A DNA stretch of 64,000 bases from an uncultured Clostridia bacterium (GCA_944332995.1 CALVKR010000003.1:62001-126000); one strand, 5' to 3'. Shown: positions 37,701 to 48,058, numbered from the stretch's first letter. Translations and numbers: made by a program. Notes: generated from the letters alone by a model not told the origin.

Positions 37701-40700
37701 CACTTTATCTCCGGGAGTGATGACGTCGGTAGTTCCGTCATAAGGCTTGGTAAGAGGTCTGTTGTCGAGAACGGTAACGGTAAGTTTTACGCTCTTCTTC
37801 TTTATTGAAGCGCCTTCAACCGAATCGGTAAGGTAGTTATAATCCAAGCTTTTCGTCTGAACATCGCTCTCATCGCCGATATTCGATTTGTCGATGACAG
37901 CGTATTGCTCGCCATCTATGGTGATGAGTTTGAACGCTTCGCCATAGGTTTCGGAATACATTTCGTCACCCGAAACGAGTGTGGTTTTAAAGGTATTGTA
38001 AGGAATGGCCGTGAGTGTAGTTGTGCCGTAGTTATAATAGGTCACTCCGTTTATCGTCGCATAGACGTTCGACGAGAAGGAAGCGTCACCATAGTAATAA
38101 GTCGTACCGTCTTTTGCTACGGCATTGAGATTTACCGAATAAACCTCTCCTTCCTTCGTATTGGTTATAGCTACAATTTTACCCTTTAATTCGCCGTCGG
38201 CTGTAGTAAACGTTGCCGTCTTTCCTTTAATTGCTTTCGGGTCGAAATAATATTTACCGTCTGCCGACTCGAGGTATCCCTCGGATGCCGGTGTAGTGCC
38301 GTAGGTAAGATAGATTTCCTTTGAATCCGAATCGAGAGCTCCTGAATTGCTGTAAAGTTTGCCCTCATAGAAGAAGTAGTTGTCGAAGCCCTCGCCGCTC
38401 TTATACACGTTAAGTTTAACCGGAGCGGTTCCGTCGCTGAGATAATAGTAATTTACGCCGTCTATAACGATAGTTTTATATCCCATACTTTCGGGCGAAT
38501 TGTAAACAATATTGTCCTGAGTAATGCTGTCGTAGATAACGCCGTTTACCGTATAGAATACGCTGTCGCCTGCGGCAATCTTTTGCGCACCTTCGGCAGC
38601 GATATAGAAGTATTTAACGTCACCGACGGCAACGACCTGATACTCTGTTACTTCAGCACCGACAAGATAATATTTACCGTTTACTTCAACAAGCGTATCT
38701 TCGTCTGCGGTGTAGAAATAATTCATTCCCTCGAGCGCAAATTGAGATTGTCCCTCTTGCAAGGTATTTTGATTGTATCTGGTTTGTGAAGCAATAAGGT
38801 CGTATCCGCCTTCCGCATTTTTAACGTAGAGCGGAACCTCTGATATTCCGTCCCACTCGACGTAAGAGGAGCCTTCGGACTCAACGTAGAGTGCGGAAAC
38901 AGCAACATATCCGCCGTTAGCAAGTTTATAGAACGCACCGTCCGCCGCTTCAACGTATTCGGCGGTTGCCGAAACAGTTTTCATTTCGACAGCGGTAACG
39001 TCGGTGAACACGCCGTCCGTTTGAACCGCATCACCGCTCTCTACATCTTTTTCAAGCAACACTTCTTCGGTAAACGCGTCAACGGGTTCCGATTCAACGT
39101 TGTCAAACGTATATCTGTATTCGTATTGCTGAGCCCACTGTTTGAAAGTAATTCCCGTCGCATCAACCCACTCTTTGAGCGAGAAAGAATTTGTGCCGTT
39201 GTCGGTGATGTGGTCTTTGACCGAAACGCTGACGAGCTGATAGTTCATATACGTGCCTTCGCCCGAATAACCGTTGTATTTAAGCGATAAGCCGTAAACA
39301 GTACCTTCATGGTCTCCTGCCGTATCTCCGTCGAAAGTTGCAAACAAATAGTCGAGCGTATATTTATAAGTATAATTATACTTCACGCTGTAACGCTGAA
39401 TATTCTCACCCTCATATTGCGCCTGAAGTTCGGGCGGGAGCTCGCTGAATTTAGCATACGTCGCATTTTGCTCGATATAGACGTATTCGCCGCTTTTGTC
39501 TTCAACGTAAATGGTATTGCCCTTATCGTCTTTGGCTTCCGTCTTGGAAATGATATCTCTTTCCTTGAAGAGTGAGTTGTCAAACTCATAGCTTTCGACA
39601 ACGGTAACGACCTTTCCGTCGTAAGTCTTATCGGCAAGCGTAATGTTGACGGTAAGCGGAGCCTTTAAGATATTTGCATAACCGTAAGCGGTAAGCGAAA
39701 TACCTTCCGGCAAGATATAGTTGTATGCTCTTAGGTTTTCGGGTTTATCGGGTTTAAGGTCGATAATCTGATTTATCGAGACGTTTGCTTTTACGTTAGT
39801 GCCGACGTCGATTTGTGTAAACGTAACCGAGAAGTCGACCGCTACGTATTCTTTATCGGCGTCGAGGATGCCTTCGCTTCCCTTAATGCCACCGGAACCG
39901 CTTGTAGTTCCGTCATAATATTTATCGTTGATATAGATATTCTGAACGGTAACGCCGAGTTCCTTTCTGCCGAGATAAGCGATTTTCGGGAGATAGTAGC
40001 TGGGATATTCCGAGCCGTCCTCTCTCGTTCCGTCGAAGATAAGCTCTCCGTCCTTGTAGATTGCGTCGTGCAACGCCGAGATATCGGTCAATTCGCCGTT
40101 TTCATCGACAAAGTTGACCGTCTTTGAAACGTAGGCGTTTTGTTCGCTGTCCCAAACGAATACGACGAGGCAGTAGTTGTTCAAAATCGTCTTTTGTTCC
40201 TCTGCGGAAAGCGACGAATCGTTGACGAACGCAACGACGTTTTTGAACATAACGTCGACGAGTTCGGTGCCCGTCTTATCGGCGTTCATGACAACGAATA
40301 TCTGTTCGACGCCGTTCCACATAAGCTGAGCGGAAGTGAACATAACCTGCAATTTATCAAGGTCGTTGTTTTCAAAGTAATCGTATGCCGACAAAAAGTC
40401 GAGCGAATAGCGGCTTACTTCCGATTCGTTAAAGTCGACGTTTGAAGTTCCGTCGTATCTTCTCGTCGAGGAGAACTGAGCGCCGAGCTTTAATTGAACT
40501 GGAAGTATCTGAGCCTCGTTACATTCGATGACGATACCCTCGCCTATATCTTCAATTTCATAGTTGTTGTTGAGCGACGATATGTTGAGAAGCTTAAATG
40601 CGGTATACTTACCTGCGTTGACTGCTTCGGCGAATATTCCGTCGGTAACTGTTCCGAAAACTGCGGAATAGTCAAGTCTTACAACGTCTTCCCTTTCCTT

Positions 40701-43700
40701 ACGCTCGGAAACGACGTCTGCGCCGAAAGTATAAGCGAGTTCCGCTTCTGCGGTTGCGTCGTAAGATTTGTCCTGCAATTCAAAAGATATGCTCTCTATA
40801 TTTATAGTGCGTTTATTGATGATGCCGACGCCGACTTCGGGGAAAGACACGGTAACGAGGTTTCCTCTTACGGTGACGGTGATATTATCCATGCCTGTAA
40901 TTATATAGTTTGTTTCAGCTTTCTCAAGACTATATGCTACAACCAAACCGCTTATAGTAAGACCTGTTCCAACGTCGATTTGCTGACCGCCGACGGGGGA
41001 TTTGAATCCGCCACTGACGATAATGAGCGAACTGTCTTTTTGTTCCATAGCGATAAAGTCTTGAGCGATTTTATCAAGGTCGGAGCTTCCGACAATAAGC
41101 GACGAGATATTATCGGCGGTAAGCTGGTCCGTTCCGTCATATATTTTGGAAACTTCGGAAAGTCCCGCAGCCGTCAATGTAACGGATTTTGGCGTAATTT
41201 TTACGTATTCGCTGTCCGCTTCGTTGGGGTTGATTTTGTCAACTGCTACGATATAGTTCGAGGGCAACGAGTGAACGTCGCTTGTATTGTAAACAACTTC
41301 TCCGTTGCTGTTTTTATAGCAAATCATATAGTTAGCTATATCTGCGCCAACGAGTTTGAAATCTTTAAAGGTTATTATTCTATAATCGGCGTCCGCCATA
41401 TCGTAACTTGCGGAATATTGCACCGTGACGTCGTCGGTTCTGAGTCCGCCGACGGTGATTGCGCTATATGACGGAACAGTCGTAGTGCCGTCGTATTCTT
41501 TGGAATATCCGACAAAAGTCCATTCACCCTCATTGTTTGAAAGGATAATCTTATAAGGATTGACTTCGACCTTTACAGGGATAGGATTGCTCTCGGCATC
41601 ATTTTCGCCCGTATAGAAGATTTGGTCATAGTTGCGGTAAGAAATTTCATAGTTAGAGCCGCTCTGGAAGGCGTTGTTTATCGAAACGCCGTAGAAGCTG
41701 CCTTCCGCCAAGGAAGCGGAAACGTTATCGTAAGTCGCGCCCACCCTGCTGACTACGCCGTTTTCGACGAGCACTCTGTTGAACGAGCCCGGAACAAAAC
41801 CGTAAACGGAATAATCTTGAGGTAATACAACGGTGGTTCCTTTATAGATAACCTCATATGTAATATTTGCTTCGTCGCTGCCGTAATCTCTTTCATAAGT
41901 ATCGCTTGTCAAAACGATTTCGAGGTCGGCAGGAGTTACCTCGACGATATACTTCATATTTCCTCTATCCTTGTTGGAGATATACTCGGTGATAGAAGCC
42001 GCTTCGCCTGATGGTGGCGAGGTTTGAGTAAATTGCATGGAAACAAGATATACGCCGACGTCGCCGTTGAATTCGGAAACGACGCTGAATACGATATTTC
42101 CTTCTATTCCGCCTGTAAGGTCTTTTATCGTTCCGTCAATATTCGCCTTAACGGTAAAGAACGAGCTTGAAGCGAGGTTGAACGCACCGTACATATCGTT
42201 GAGGTAATTTTCGAGGACGGTTTTGTTGTTTATCTTTTCTGCATTGAACTCATCGTCAAATTCAATGGTAATGTTTTGCTTTTGAACGAAAATTGCGTTG
42301 CCGGGGTTATTGAGCGACAAAATCGTGACTCTGACCAAAGCGTTATACTTGGTGTCGGTATCTATCGTTGCAACGAAACCGTTTATAGACGAGCTGATAT
42401 ATTTATCGCCCGACTCGCTCAAAACGTATTCGCTGTATCTCGGCTGAGATTCGAGATTTTCGATATAGTAATAATCGGTAACGGTATCACCCGAGCCGTC
42501 GTCAGAGAATACGTAAAAAGGTCCGTTATCACTCGGGTTCCCTACGGCTCCCGAACCGGGCTCATAGTCGTCATATTTTTCACATCGATTTAACACCGAT
42601 AAAGATACATATCCTGCCGGAATCAACGGATTTCCCTTAATGTCTCCTTCATAACGTTTATACTCGACAAACACAAGCTCAAGAGGATAATTCGACCAAT
42701 CGGCAATTTCGGTATACTTGCCGTCGGTGTAAGTATACTTGGGCGAATTTGAGGGAATATAAATCGTGCTCGAGTCGCGGTCCACGGTTGCCAAATAGAG
42801 ATTTCCGTTTGAATTTTCTTCGATATAGTATGACTCGGTATCGACAATGCCGACAGGCGAAATCTGAACGAGTTCAATGATAAACGTGCTGTCGTCCGAA
42901 ACGTCGAGACTTCCTATCGTGATATAAGCGTCAGATTCGGAAACGACGTATACGCCGAGCGCACGCGTTATATAACTTGCGTAAACACGGTCGGAAGCGT
43001 CGAGGGTGTAAGACAGCGCAGTATCGGGAGTAATCTGCATGCCTGCCGAACCCTCATAGTAAACCGACTGTCCGAGAACGGGGCTGATTTCCAAAATACG
43101 CTTTGTAATTTCAAAATATTTATAGTTGCCCGTGGCAGGGTCGTGCGAATCGGGAACGTAAACGGTGACGGAGTAATTGGGATTGACCGTAAAGCCGTCG
43201 CCCGTCGTGAGAAAGTCGTAAGTTCCTACGCTCTCGCCCAAAGTTCTCGTTACCTTGCCCGACAAGATAACTTCTGATTTATTGACGGAATTTCCGTCAA
43301 ATGTATTAGTGGCAAATATTGCACACGGAATTTCGGGGTCGCTGTCGCCGTATTGCTTGGACACCTCGCCCGTAACCTTGACCGTGACTGCAAACGGATT
43401 GATACGGTAAGAAGTGCCCGCCGTATCGTCGTAAACGAAATTGTAGTTTGTCGAATTGAACGTCTGACCTACGGTAAGCTGATAAAGACCCGCCGCAATA
43501 CCGGTATAGCTTCCTACACCCGAAAGTGCTATTGAACCTGTAAGTCCCGCTACGTAGTAATATTCGTAATCGCTGTCGAGATTGAAATAACTGCCCGCGA
43601 TATTTATATATCTGCCGTCTTCGCTAACGATATAAGCGTCACCGCTGAGCATATATTTAGTGACCGATTGAATATATGAATAAGTATAGTAAACGGTTTT

Positions 43701-46700
43701 AGCTTCGTAATAACTGCCGCCGTTTTCGACGTAGTTTCCTCTTGCGTTTTCGGTGTATGCCGAGCCGTCATAAGAATATCTTTTCATACCCTTTGCGCTG
43801 TAATAAACGCCGTTTGCTTTGTAATAATCGAATTTGACGAGATAATCGCTACCCGAAACAGAATCGACTGCAACCGCGTCGTCACCGAGAAGATTTCCGC
43901 CGATTTCAAATGCTATAACGGAATAATACTGACTTCCGCCATAAGTCGTTTCAAGCGAAATAGGTTTAATGGTTATACTGTCTTGAGCCTTATATATATT
44001 GAAGACCGATTCAATGGATGAAGAAACATAATAATTTCCGTCCACTTTGGCTTTTGCGTAATACTCGCCTGTGTTTTTAGGTTTGCCCTCGAGCGGGAGA
44101 GTGTATTTTGAATCGGTGAAGTAATCGGCATTGAAATCGGCAAAGTTGTCGGCGTTGGTATAGCTGACAAGATTGTCCATACTGTCGTAAATACCGACTG
44201 TGTAAGGGATATCCTGCGCAGTTCCGTTATAGTAAGCGGAAGTTCCGCTAAGATTTAGCGTTGCAATTTTTCTGAAGCCGAAAACGTAAGCGGTGGGCGA
44301 AGTCGAGAAATTGTAGTTATAATCTTCCGTTCCCTCTATTTTATCGAGAATGGGTCCCAAATTGTCGACCGTCCAATTCATGGTGCAAAGGAAGGTATCG
44401 CCCATATCATTGGTATCGCCCACGGTAATGCTTCTTGCTATAAGATTTGCGTTGTTTTTATCGTATCTGTAACCGAGCGGTTCGGTGGGCGTATATAAAA
44501 CGCTTGTGATATCCGAATAACCGCCGACGGTGTAATTTGCAAGTGAAATGGTGTTTGGAACAAAGCTGAATTCCTGAACGACGGTGCCTTCGGAATTCGT
44601 TGAAACGCCTTTGTTCCACGAAATGTTAAACGTAACGACGTCGCCCCTGACGAACGAGAAGGTCTCCTCACCTGCCGAGTTTAACATCGTAACGGTAAAG
44701 TCGTCGGAAGTGTATCCGCGCTTTCCGAATTCGGTAAGCATATTTTTGTCGACGAAAGAAGCGATAGTATAATTGTTTGCGTCGACAAGAATTTGCATTG
44801 CCGCAACGGAGCTGACGTTACCTGCTTGGTCTACCGTCCAGCCGTAAATGGTATAAAGACCTGAAACTCTTGAAAGCTGATTGAGGTCAATTGCTCCGAA
44901 GTTCAAGGTGATATCTCCGTCGCCTATATCTACGACTTTGTATGAATATACATAATCGAAAAGATATGCGCCCGTGAAATCCGTGAGAGAGGAGATATAA
45001 TTTTTGTAATCGGATGCGGAAAGGTAATTAAGATAGGTTGTATAATCTCCGCTGCCGAGTCCGTTGAAATAGAAGGCAGTCGGGTTTATCATATCCTCGC
45101 CCTTGTCGGCGTTTTCAAAGCTCTTGTCAAACACTCTGTTGCGCACGACGCCGAAGTAAGCGGTAGAGTTATCCTCGCCATCGGAGGGAATATACGTAAC
45201 AATTTTCGGGGACCACGATTCGGTATACCATTTTCTCGTAGCACTCGTCTGATTGAGCCAACCTGTGCTGCTTCCGCTGTAATCGGCAAGATAACCGCCC
45301 TCGTCGCTCATGGAAATCTTGGATTCGATTGGTTTGAAGTCCATAGCGAAATAGCACATTGACTTACCGTTTGCGGTAAGCGACGCTTTGCCCGATTCCA
45401 ACGTGCCCTTATAGACGGTGAAAGTCGTTTCGAGGCTGAAGTTTGATTCCTCGGTTGCCTGCGCCCAAATGGTAAACACGCCGCCGTTATACGAGATATA
45501 GAGCGTATCGTCAAAGAAGACGTTCTCATAGGTCGTACCCATAATTTCGTATGAGCCTACCGTTCCGCCCGAGCTGTCTGAAGAAGAAATCACTCCTCCC
45601 TTAACTACAACCGACGCCTCGTCGCCGTTCGCCTTGGTATACCTTAAAGTATTTCCCGAGAGGTTATTGCCGAGCGTTGTAGCAAGAGAGCCTTTGCGAG
45701 TTTCACCTGCAAGTGTGATTGTCGTCACGAGCGTGGGATATAGTCCGTTGGAATTTAAGTCCTTAAGGCCGAACCAATAATATCTCAATCCGTATTCGTT
45801 GGTAAGATAATCGGTAAAGGAAACGTTGCCGACGCTGTTGGAATATTTAACGTCGGAACTCAAGGTAGATTCTTCCGTGTCGTTGTCGACTTTGAAATAG
45901 TAAATATTTTTTGCCGTGCCGTTTTTGTTTTTACCTGCAAGGTTGGCGACGGACACTTCAAGCCTGTAATAGCCGGAATTGTTGGCAACGTTTGTCAACC
46001 CCAAATCGACGTTAAAACTTGTAACATTTTTATATCCTAAAATATAACCGTTGGTATAGTGGAAACTTGACACTCCGTCCGGCATGACTTCCGTTGCGGA
46101 ACTCAGCCCCGCCAAACTCGGGGAATAATATAATCGATAGAAATATACGAGGTGCGCCACGTATTCGGTATCGTTTGTCCTTTCAACCGAAAAAGTCAAA
46201 ACCGTATTGCCGTTGTCGCCTGCTTTAAGCGAGTATATCCAGCTTGTATCTCCGCCCCAGTTTCCCGAATTGAGAAGCTCGACGGCGGTATCGTCGCCGT
46301 TTGCCGAAAGCACGCTGAGCTTGGATAAGTCGGAATCGTTTTTCTCGATACCCCCGACCGTTATCTTGGTAACACCCGCCGAATTTCCTACATAGTCTGC
46401 TGTTGTAACGGTTACAGTGGTATTTGCCGCAAAATACAGCGTCAACGTTGCAGCCTTAACCGACGTTCGCTTCAACTGGTAATAGTATACGTTGTCGCCG
46501 TCGCCGTTTTTGACCCAACCGCTTTTTGTCGTATTGTTTGTCTGATTTTCATAATAGTTAAACACTACGTTTTCCGTATCGGTAGCGGCAATGGTTATGG
46601 ATTTTAGCAAACTGTTTTCGGTAATCGTCATGTATGTTTTTTTGTAATACGCACTGCCGCCCACATTATCTATTGGAGAATTCGTGTAGGATTTTAAGTT

Positions 46701-47792
46701 CAAAGTATCCGTATTGTCTCCCGTTGAAGATATTCCGTCTACGCTGTTTTCCAAGTCGCTTAAAAGATTGGGAAATCTTGTGTATGCCCCCTCGATATCT
46801 GTAGCCGTATCGCCGTAGTTGAGGAGAAGAGAAGACATAGAAGTGATATAGGGAGAAGTATGTTTAGGGTCGATATCAACGGTATTATCAGGCGAATCGC
46901 TGTCGGTAGGCAAATTCAAAGTAACGGAAATCGAAGCAGAATTAATATTAGCATTGATTGTTCTAAGCACGTTGGTATTTTGAAGAAGACGAAAAGCAAC
47001 AGTAAAACATATTCCGTCAGAATTTGCATTATTGTCGTTCCATGATTTTGAGTTAAACGTAAAGCTTTTGGCGCTATCACCTGTCAAATCGTAAGAATTA
47101 GGCTCTTTTTTTGTCGAATCGTCGCCTACAAAACCGCTTGTTCCCATATCCCAAGCTGCTTTCGTGGAATTCATTTTGTTATCCGAGTTACTGACTCTAA
47201 TCCAAAATCCGTGATGGTCGTCCTTCGTTAAAGTCAACCTGGCGCCAACTTTTACGGTAAGATCCGCTCCGTTTTTCAAGAGATAGGCGATTTCCGGATT
47301 TTTAAGTTTATAGTTAATTACAGCATAAAAACTAACATTCGTAATATGTGAGCCACCGTCGATTCTCAAAGTAGTGCCGCTGCCCTCAACCGAATCCATA
47401 TTATCACCGGTATAATACCAAGACGTATAAGTAGAAGAGAAGTTAATTCCCGGAACGTTGATTTCCCTCGACGTTCCGCTTGTGCCTATATTGACGTCCG
47501 ACTGCAACCAGCTACTGTCGCCCCCTTTTTGGGGGGCAGCTGTAGTTGCTTCGCCACTAGTGGCGGCTTCGTTTTCGTCGTCATCGGAGCCGGAAACTAC
47601 GGCTTCGTTTGCCGAGGCAGAGCTTGAATTTGCAAAAACTTGGGAAACGGAAGTATCGGCGGAGGCTACGCCGCTAACAGAGAAAGAAAAGGCAAGACAG
47701 AGCACCGCGAAAAGCAGCACCAAAACGGTTGCCTTGACCATGGTATTAAAAACCTTACCTCTTGATGAATATCCTGTTAAATTCTTTCTCAT
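34770..47792 (-). CDS. giant 4,340-residue surface protein with YDG/MBG-type repeats
   Basis: Single uninterrupted frame of 13 kb. Residues 1-46 are a signal peptide (FSVSGVASA before the probable cut). The first about 1,250 residues are beta-rich, Ser/Thr/Asn-rich and look like Ig-like or jelly-roll domains. From about 1,250 to 3,900 there are many MBG/YDG-type domains, recognised by a lysine- or arginine-led YDGT turn: KEYDGTTT (about 2098), KIYDGTDQ (2217), KSYDATAE (2343), RRYDGTSN (2444), KYYDGTTS (2630), KTYDGKVV (2725), KPYDGTTD (3350), ITYDGEVY (3776), INYDGNGH (3857). Tyrosine-rich inserts lie near 1,310-1,410 and 2,890-3,270. A membrane helix (about 4204-4227) is followed by KKKKK and a 113-residue acidic then Lys/Pro-rich tail with APKAPKAPK repeats. 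There is no LPxTG. AGAGGTGG precedes ATG 47792. Likely an adhesin or cell-surface scaffold. Confidence 0.93.
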   Translation of the reverse strand: MRKNLTGYSSRGKVFNTMVKATVLVLLFAVLCLAFSFSVSGVASADTSVSQVFANSSSASANEAVVSGSDDDENEAATSGEATTAAPQKGGDSSWLQSDVNIGTSGTSREINVPGINFSSTYTSWYYTGDNMDSVEGSGTTLRIDGGSHITNVSFYAVINYKLKNPEIAYLLKNGADLTVKVGARLTLTKDDHHGFWIRVSNSDNKMNSTKAAWDMGTSGFVGDDSTKKEPNSYDLTGDSAKSFTFNSKSWNDNNANSDGICFTVAFRLLQNTNVLRTINANINSASISVTLNLPTDSDSPDNTVDIDPKHTSPYITSMSSLLLNYGDTATDIEGAYTRFPNLLSDLENSVDGISSTGDNTDTLNLKSYTNSPIDNVGGSAYYKKTYMTITENSLLKSITIAATDTENVVFNYYENQTNNTTKSGWVKNGDGDNVYYYQLKRTSVKAATLTLYFAANTTVTVTTADYVGNSAGVTKITVGGIEKNDSDLSKLSVLSANGDDTAVELLNSGNWGGDTSWIYSLKAGDNGNTVLTFSVERTNDTEYVAHLVYFYRLYYSPSLAGLSSATEVMPDGVSSFHYTNGYILGYKNVTSFNVDLGLTNVANNSGYYRLEVSVANLAGKNKNGTAKNIYYFKVDNDTEESTLSSDVKYSNSVGNVSFTDYLTNEYGLRYYWFGLKDLNSNGLYPTLVTTITLAGETRKGSLATTLGNNLSGNTLRYTKANGDEASVVVKGGVISSSDSSGGTVGSYEIMGTTYENVFFDDTLYISYNGGVFTIWAQATEESNFSLETTFTVYKGTLESGKASLTANGKSMCYFAMDFKPIESKISMSDEGGYLADYSGSSTGWLNQTSATRKWYTESWSPKIVTYIPSDGEDNSTAYFGVVRNRVFDKSFENADKGEDMINPTAFYFNGLGSGDYTTYLNYLSASDYKNYISSLTDFTGAYLFDYVYSYKVVDIGDGDITLNFGAIDLNQLSRVSGLYTIYGWTVDQAGNVSSVAAMQILVDANNYTIASFVDKNMLTEFGKRGYTSDDFTVTMLNSAGEETFSFVRGDVVTFNISWNKGVSTNSEGTVVQEFSFVPNTISLANYTVGGYSDITSVLYTPTEPLGYRYDKNNANLIARSITVGDTNDMGDTFLCTMNWTVDNLGPILDKIEGTEDYNYNFSTSPTAYVFGFRKIATLNLSGTSAYYNGTAQDIPYTVGIYDSMDNLVSYTNADNFADFNADYFTDSKYTLPLEGKPKNTGEYYAKAKVDGNYYVSSSIESVFNIYKAQDSITIKPISLETTYGGSQYYSVIAFEIGGNLLGDDAVAVDSVSGSDYLVKFDYYKANGVYYSAKGMKRYSYDGSAYTENARGNYVENGGSYYEAKTVYYTYSYIQSVTKYMLSGDAYIVSEDGRYINIAGSYFNLDSDYEYYYVAGLTGSIALSGVGSYTGIAAGLYQLTVGQTFNSTNYNFVYDDTAGTSYRINPFAVTVKVTGEVSKQYGDSDPEIPCAIFATNTFDGNSVNKSEVILSGKVTRTLGESVGTYDFLTTGDGFTVNPNYSVTVYVPDSHDPATGNYKYFEITKRILEISPVLGQSVYYEGSAGMQITPDTALSYTLDASDRVYASYITRALGVYVVSESDAYITIGSLDVSDDSTFIIELVQISPVGIVDTESYYIEENSNGNLYLATVDRDSSTIYIPSNSPKYTYTDGKYTEIADWSNYPLELVFVEYKRYEGDIKGNPLIPAGYVSLSVLNRCEKYDDYEPGSGAVGNPSDNGPFYVFSDDGSGDTVTDYYYIENLESQPRYSEYVLSESGDKYISSSINGFVATIDTDTKYNALVRVTILSLNNPGNAIFVQKQNITIEFDDEFNAEKINNKTVLENYLNDMYGAFNLASSSFFTVKANIDGTIKDLTGGIEGNIVFSVVSEFNGDVGVYLVSMQFTQTSPPSGEAASITEYISNKDRGNMKYIVEVTPADLEIVLTSDTYERDYGSDEANITYEVIYKGTTVVLPQDYSVYGFVPGSFNRVLVENGVVSRVGATYDNVSASLAEGSFYGVSINNAFQSGSNYEISYRNYDQIFYTGENDAESNPIPVKVEVNPYKIILSNNEGEWTFVGYSKEYDGTTTVPSYSAITVGGLRTDDVTVQYSASYDMADADYRIITFKDFKLVGADIANYMICYKNSNGEVVYNTSDVHSLPSNYIVAVDKINPNEADSEYVKITPKSVTLTAAGLSEVSKIYDGTDQLTADNISSLIVGSSDLDKIAQDFIAMEQKDSSLIIVSGGFKSPVGGQQIDVGTGLTISGLVVAYSLEKAETNYIITGMDNITVTVRGNLVTVSFPEVGVGIINKRTINIESISFELQDKSYDATAEAELAYTFGADVVSERKEREDVVRLDYSAVFGTVTDGIFAEAVNAGKYTAFKLLNISSLNNNYEIEDIGEGIVIECNEAQILPVQLKLGAQFSSTRRYDGTSNVDFNESEVSRYSLDFLSAYDYFENNDLDKLQVMFTSAQLMWNGVEQIFVVMNADKTGTELVDVMFKNVVAFVNDSSLSAEEQKTILNNYCLVVFVWDSEQNAYVSKTVNFVDENGELTDISALHDAIYKDGELIFDGTREDGSEYPSYYLPKIAYLGRKELGVTVQNIYINDKYYDGTTSGSGGIKGSEGILDADKEYVAVDFSVTFTQIDVGTNVKANVSINQIIDLKPDKPENLRAYNYILPEGISLTAYGYANILKAPLTVNITLADKTYDGKVVTVVESYEFDNSLFKERDIISKTEAKDDKGNTIYVEDKSGEYVYIEQNATYAKFSELPPELQAQYEGENIQRYSVKYNYTYKYTLDYLFATFDGDTAGDHEGTVYGLSLKYNGYSGEGTYMNYQLVSVSVKDHITDNGTNSFSLKEWVDATGITFKQWAQQYEYRYTFDNVESEPVDAFTEEVLLEKDVESGDAVQTDGVFTDVTAVEMKTVSATAEYVEAADGAFYKLANGGYVAVSALYVESEGSSYVEWDGISEVPLYVKNAEGGYDLIASQTRYNQNTLQEGQSQFALEGMNYFYTADEDTLVEVNGKYYLVGAEVTEYQVVAVGDVKYFYIAAEGAQKIAAGDSVFYTVNGVIYDSITQDNIVYNSPESMGYKTIVIDGVNYYYLSDGTAPVKLNVYKSGEGFDNYFFYEGKLYSNSGALDSDSKEIYLTYGTTPASEGYLESADGKYYFDPKAIKGKTATFTTADGELKGKIVAITNTKEGEVYSVNLNAVAKDGTTYYYGDASFSSNVYATINGVTYYNYGTTTLTAIPYNTFKTTLVSGDEMYSETYGEAFKLITIDGEQYAVIDKSNIGDESDVQTKSLDYNYLTDSVEGASIKKKSVKLTVTVLDNRPLTKPYDGTTDVITPGDKVGLYYVPKSDDSADKKDNYSFAVSLSGLALEDMNVGFSSLEVVFNDAKASSLSLDRTVIFTISELTGEGSENYTIENAKYSLSATITKKEINVKLANGDVTETAKQNEGASISVTEDMPYVLAHYGDDFSQATYFYEYTFVNNDGVDVTAYTTGNGKYYDTLADAYNALTDETVVFKTADKIGLYDSLVLPTAYTTCNSFSNAGIYGLTLRGGEATNYKFVLNNSMSTTATYNYDYTTVKAGAQSNSNNVYELRQVLTDYAGALVVQRKVAYAYTNSAGRIYGASDAEVPVMFSSSASELNTSGLANGQLNSSITGIALRFVTTSYTEGMGYQITSSEATAVSPVTSEENNVKYGIAINVDEVVNKNYTIICLYDYLDKDYLMGEGNGNGFVAEYVISYADFKNVIFNDKTITYDGEVYIPVVEGIGTGVENFAQRIDSIFLDGQPVAEIKNAGVYTVNMLITATGFKDTIMTATITVNPTPFNLAVYRQSINYDGNGHGIDGSGVAKDYIYVSGSGSRVAYSDIMIIYILTDGSKIGGYPYRDGKYYVANSDDTLTDVEAELPKNATSYSYYAVYNPQNAIETVNPQNYAYTTSDSASLVINPITVRVTLLFNKKEYIQGEDNQLKFEVEVTEDFSQFANTFTTKNATVLYRKVYDFASNTTTSQLITNTSRLNAGNYQYTISSTKENYTLIGDITGTYSLGVKTISTTIEDDSFGDITLSATALSEDSFFSFMFGFSNARVLKSNDARYSEFLSYVETLGNFFAPTTIGMVIDATTQMQVDGGVQVAFTYNSSLGSDFKLYLVTKEGDLKAVSYKISDGMVIANTSYAGYFVVVVDAPFPYWFIAIIVLIVLLGVGIPVTIVLVKKKKKAMAVGPNGEEVEVEEDENAEADGEDGGKKKKKKTKSPKSPKVNKEPTDVVVEADEPKKPKAPKAPKAPKSPKLAADSSAEQVAPKAPKAPKAPKSPKTPKAPGDDI
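34774..34925 (-). repeat. Lys-Ala-Pro coding repeats in the C-terminal tail
   Basis: Codes for runs of PKAPKAPKAPKSPK in the last about 60 residues of the giant protein, in two clusters separated by LAADSSAEQVA. At the DNA level this is a 9-base repeat (reading GGAGCTTTA/GGAGCTTTG on the plus strand). Confidence 0.85.
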
Positions 47793-48058
47793 AATCCCAC
47801 CTCTTTAAATTTTGATTGTTTCCCTTTTATTCGTCGCACCTTAGGCGCCGTGTCGTATTTGTTTTTTGCGTTGCGTTTTACAGACGGCTTATAAATTATA
47901 TTCAAAAATTTCAGTTTTCGGGAAAGATTAAAACTCCCCCTTGCATATCGGATAAAACACGATACCCCTACCCCTTTTTAACTGATTGCACAGCCTTTTA
48001 AAAACAGCGAAATTTAAAAAAGGGTATAAATATCCTAATTATCCTACTATACAGGATA

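Noticed and set aside
40494..41471. Long plus-strand frames opposite the giant gene
   Set aside because: Antisense shadows of a repetitive gene; composition (Cys, Val, Phe-rich) is typical of shadows and no start signals are seen.
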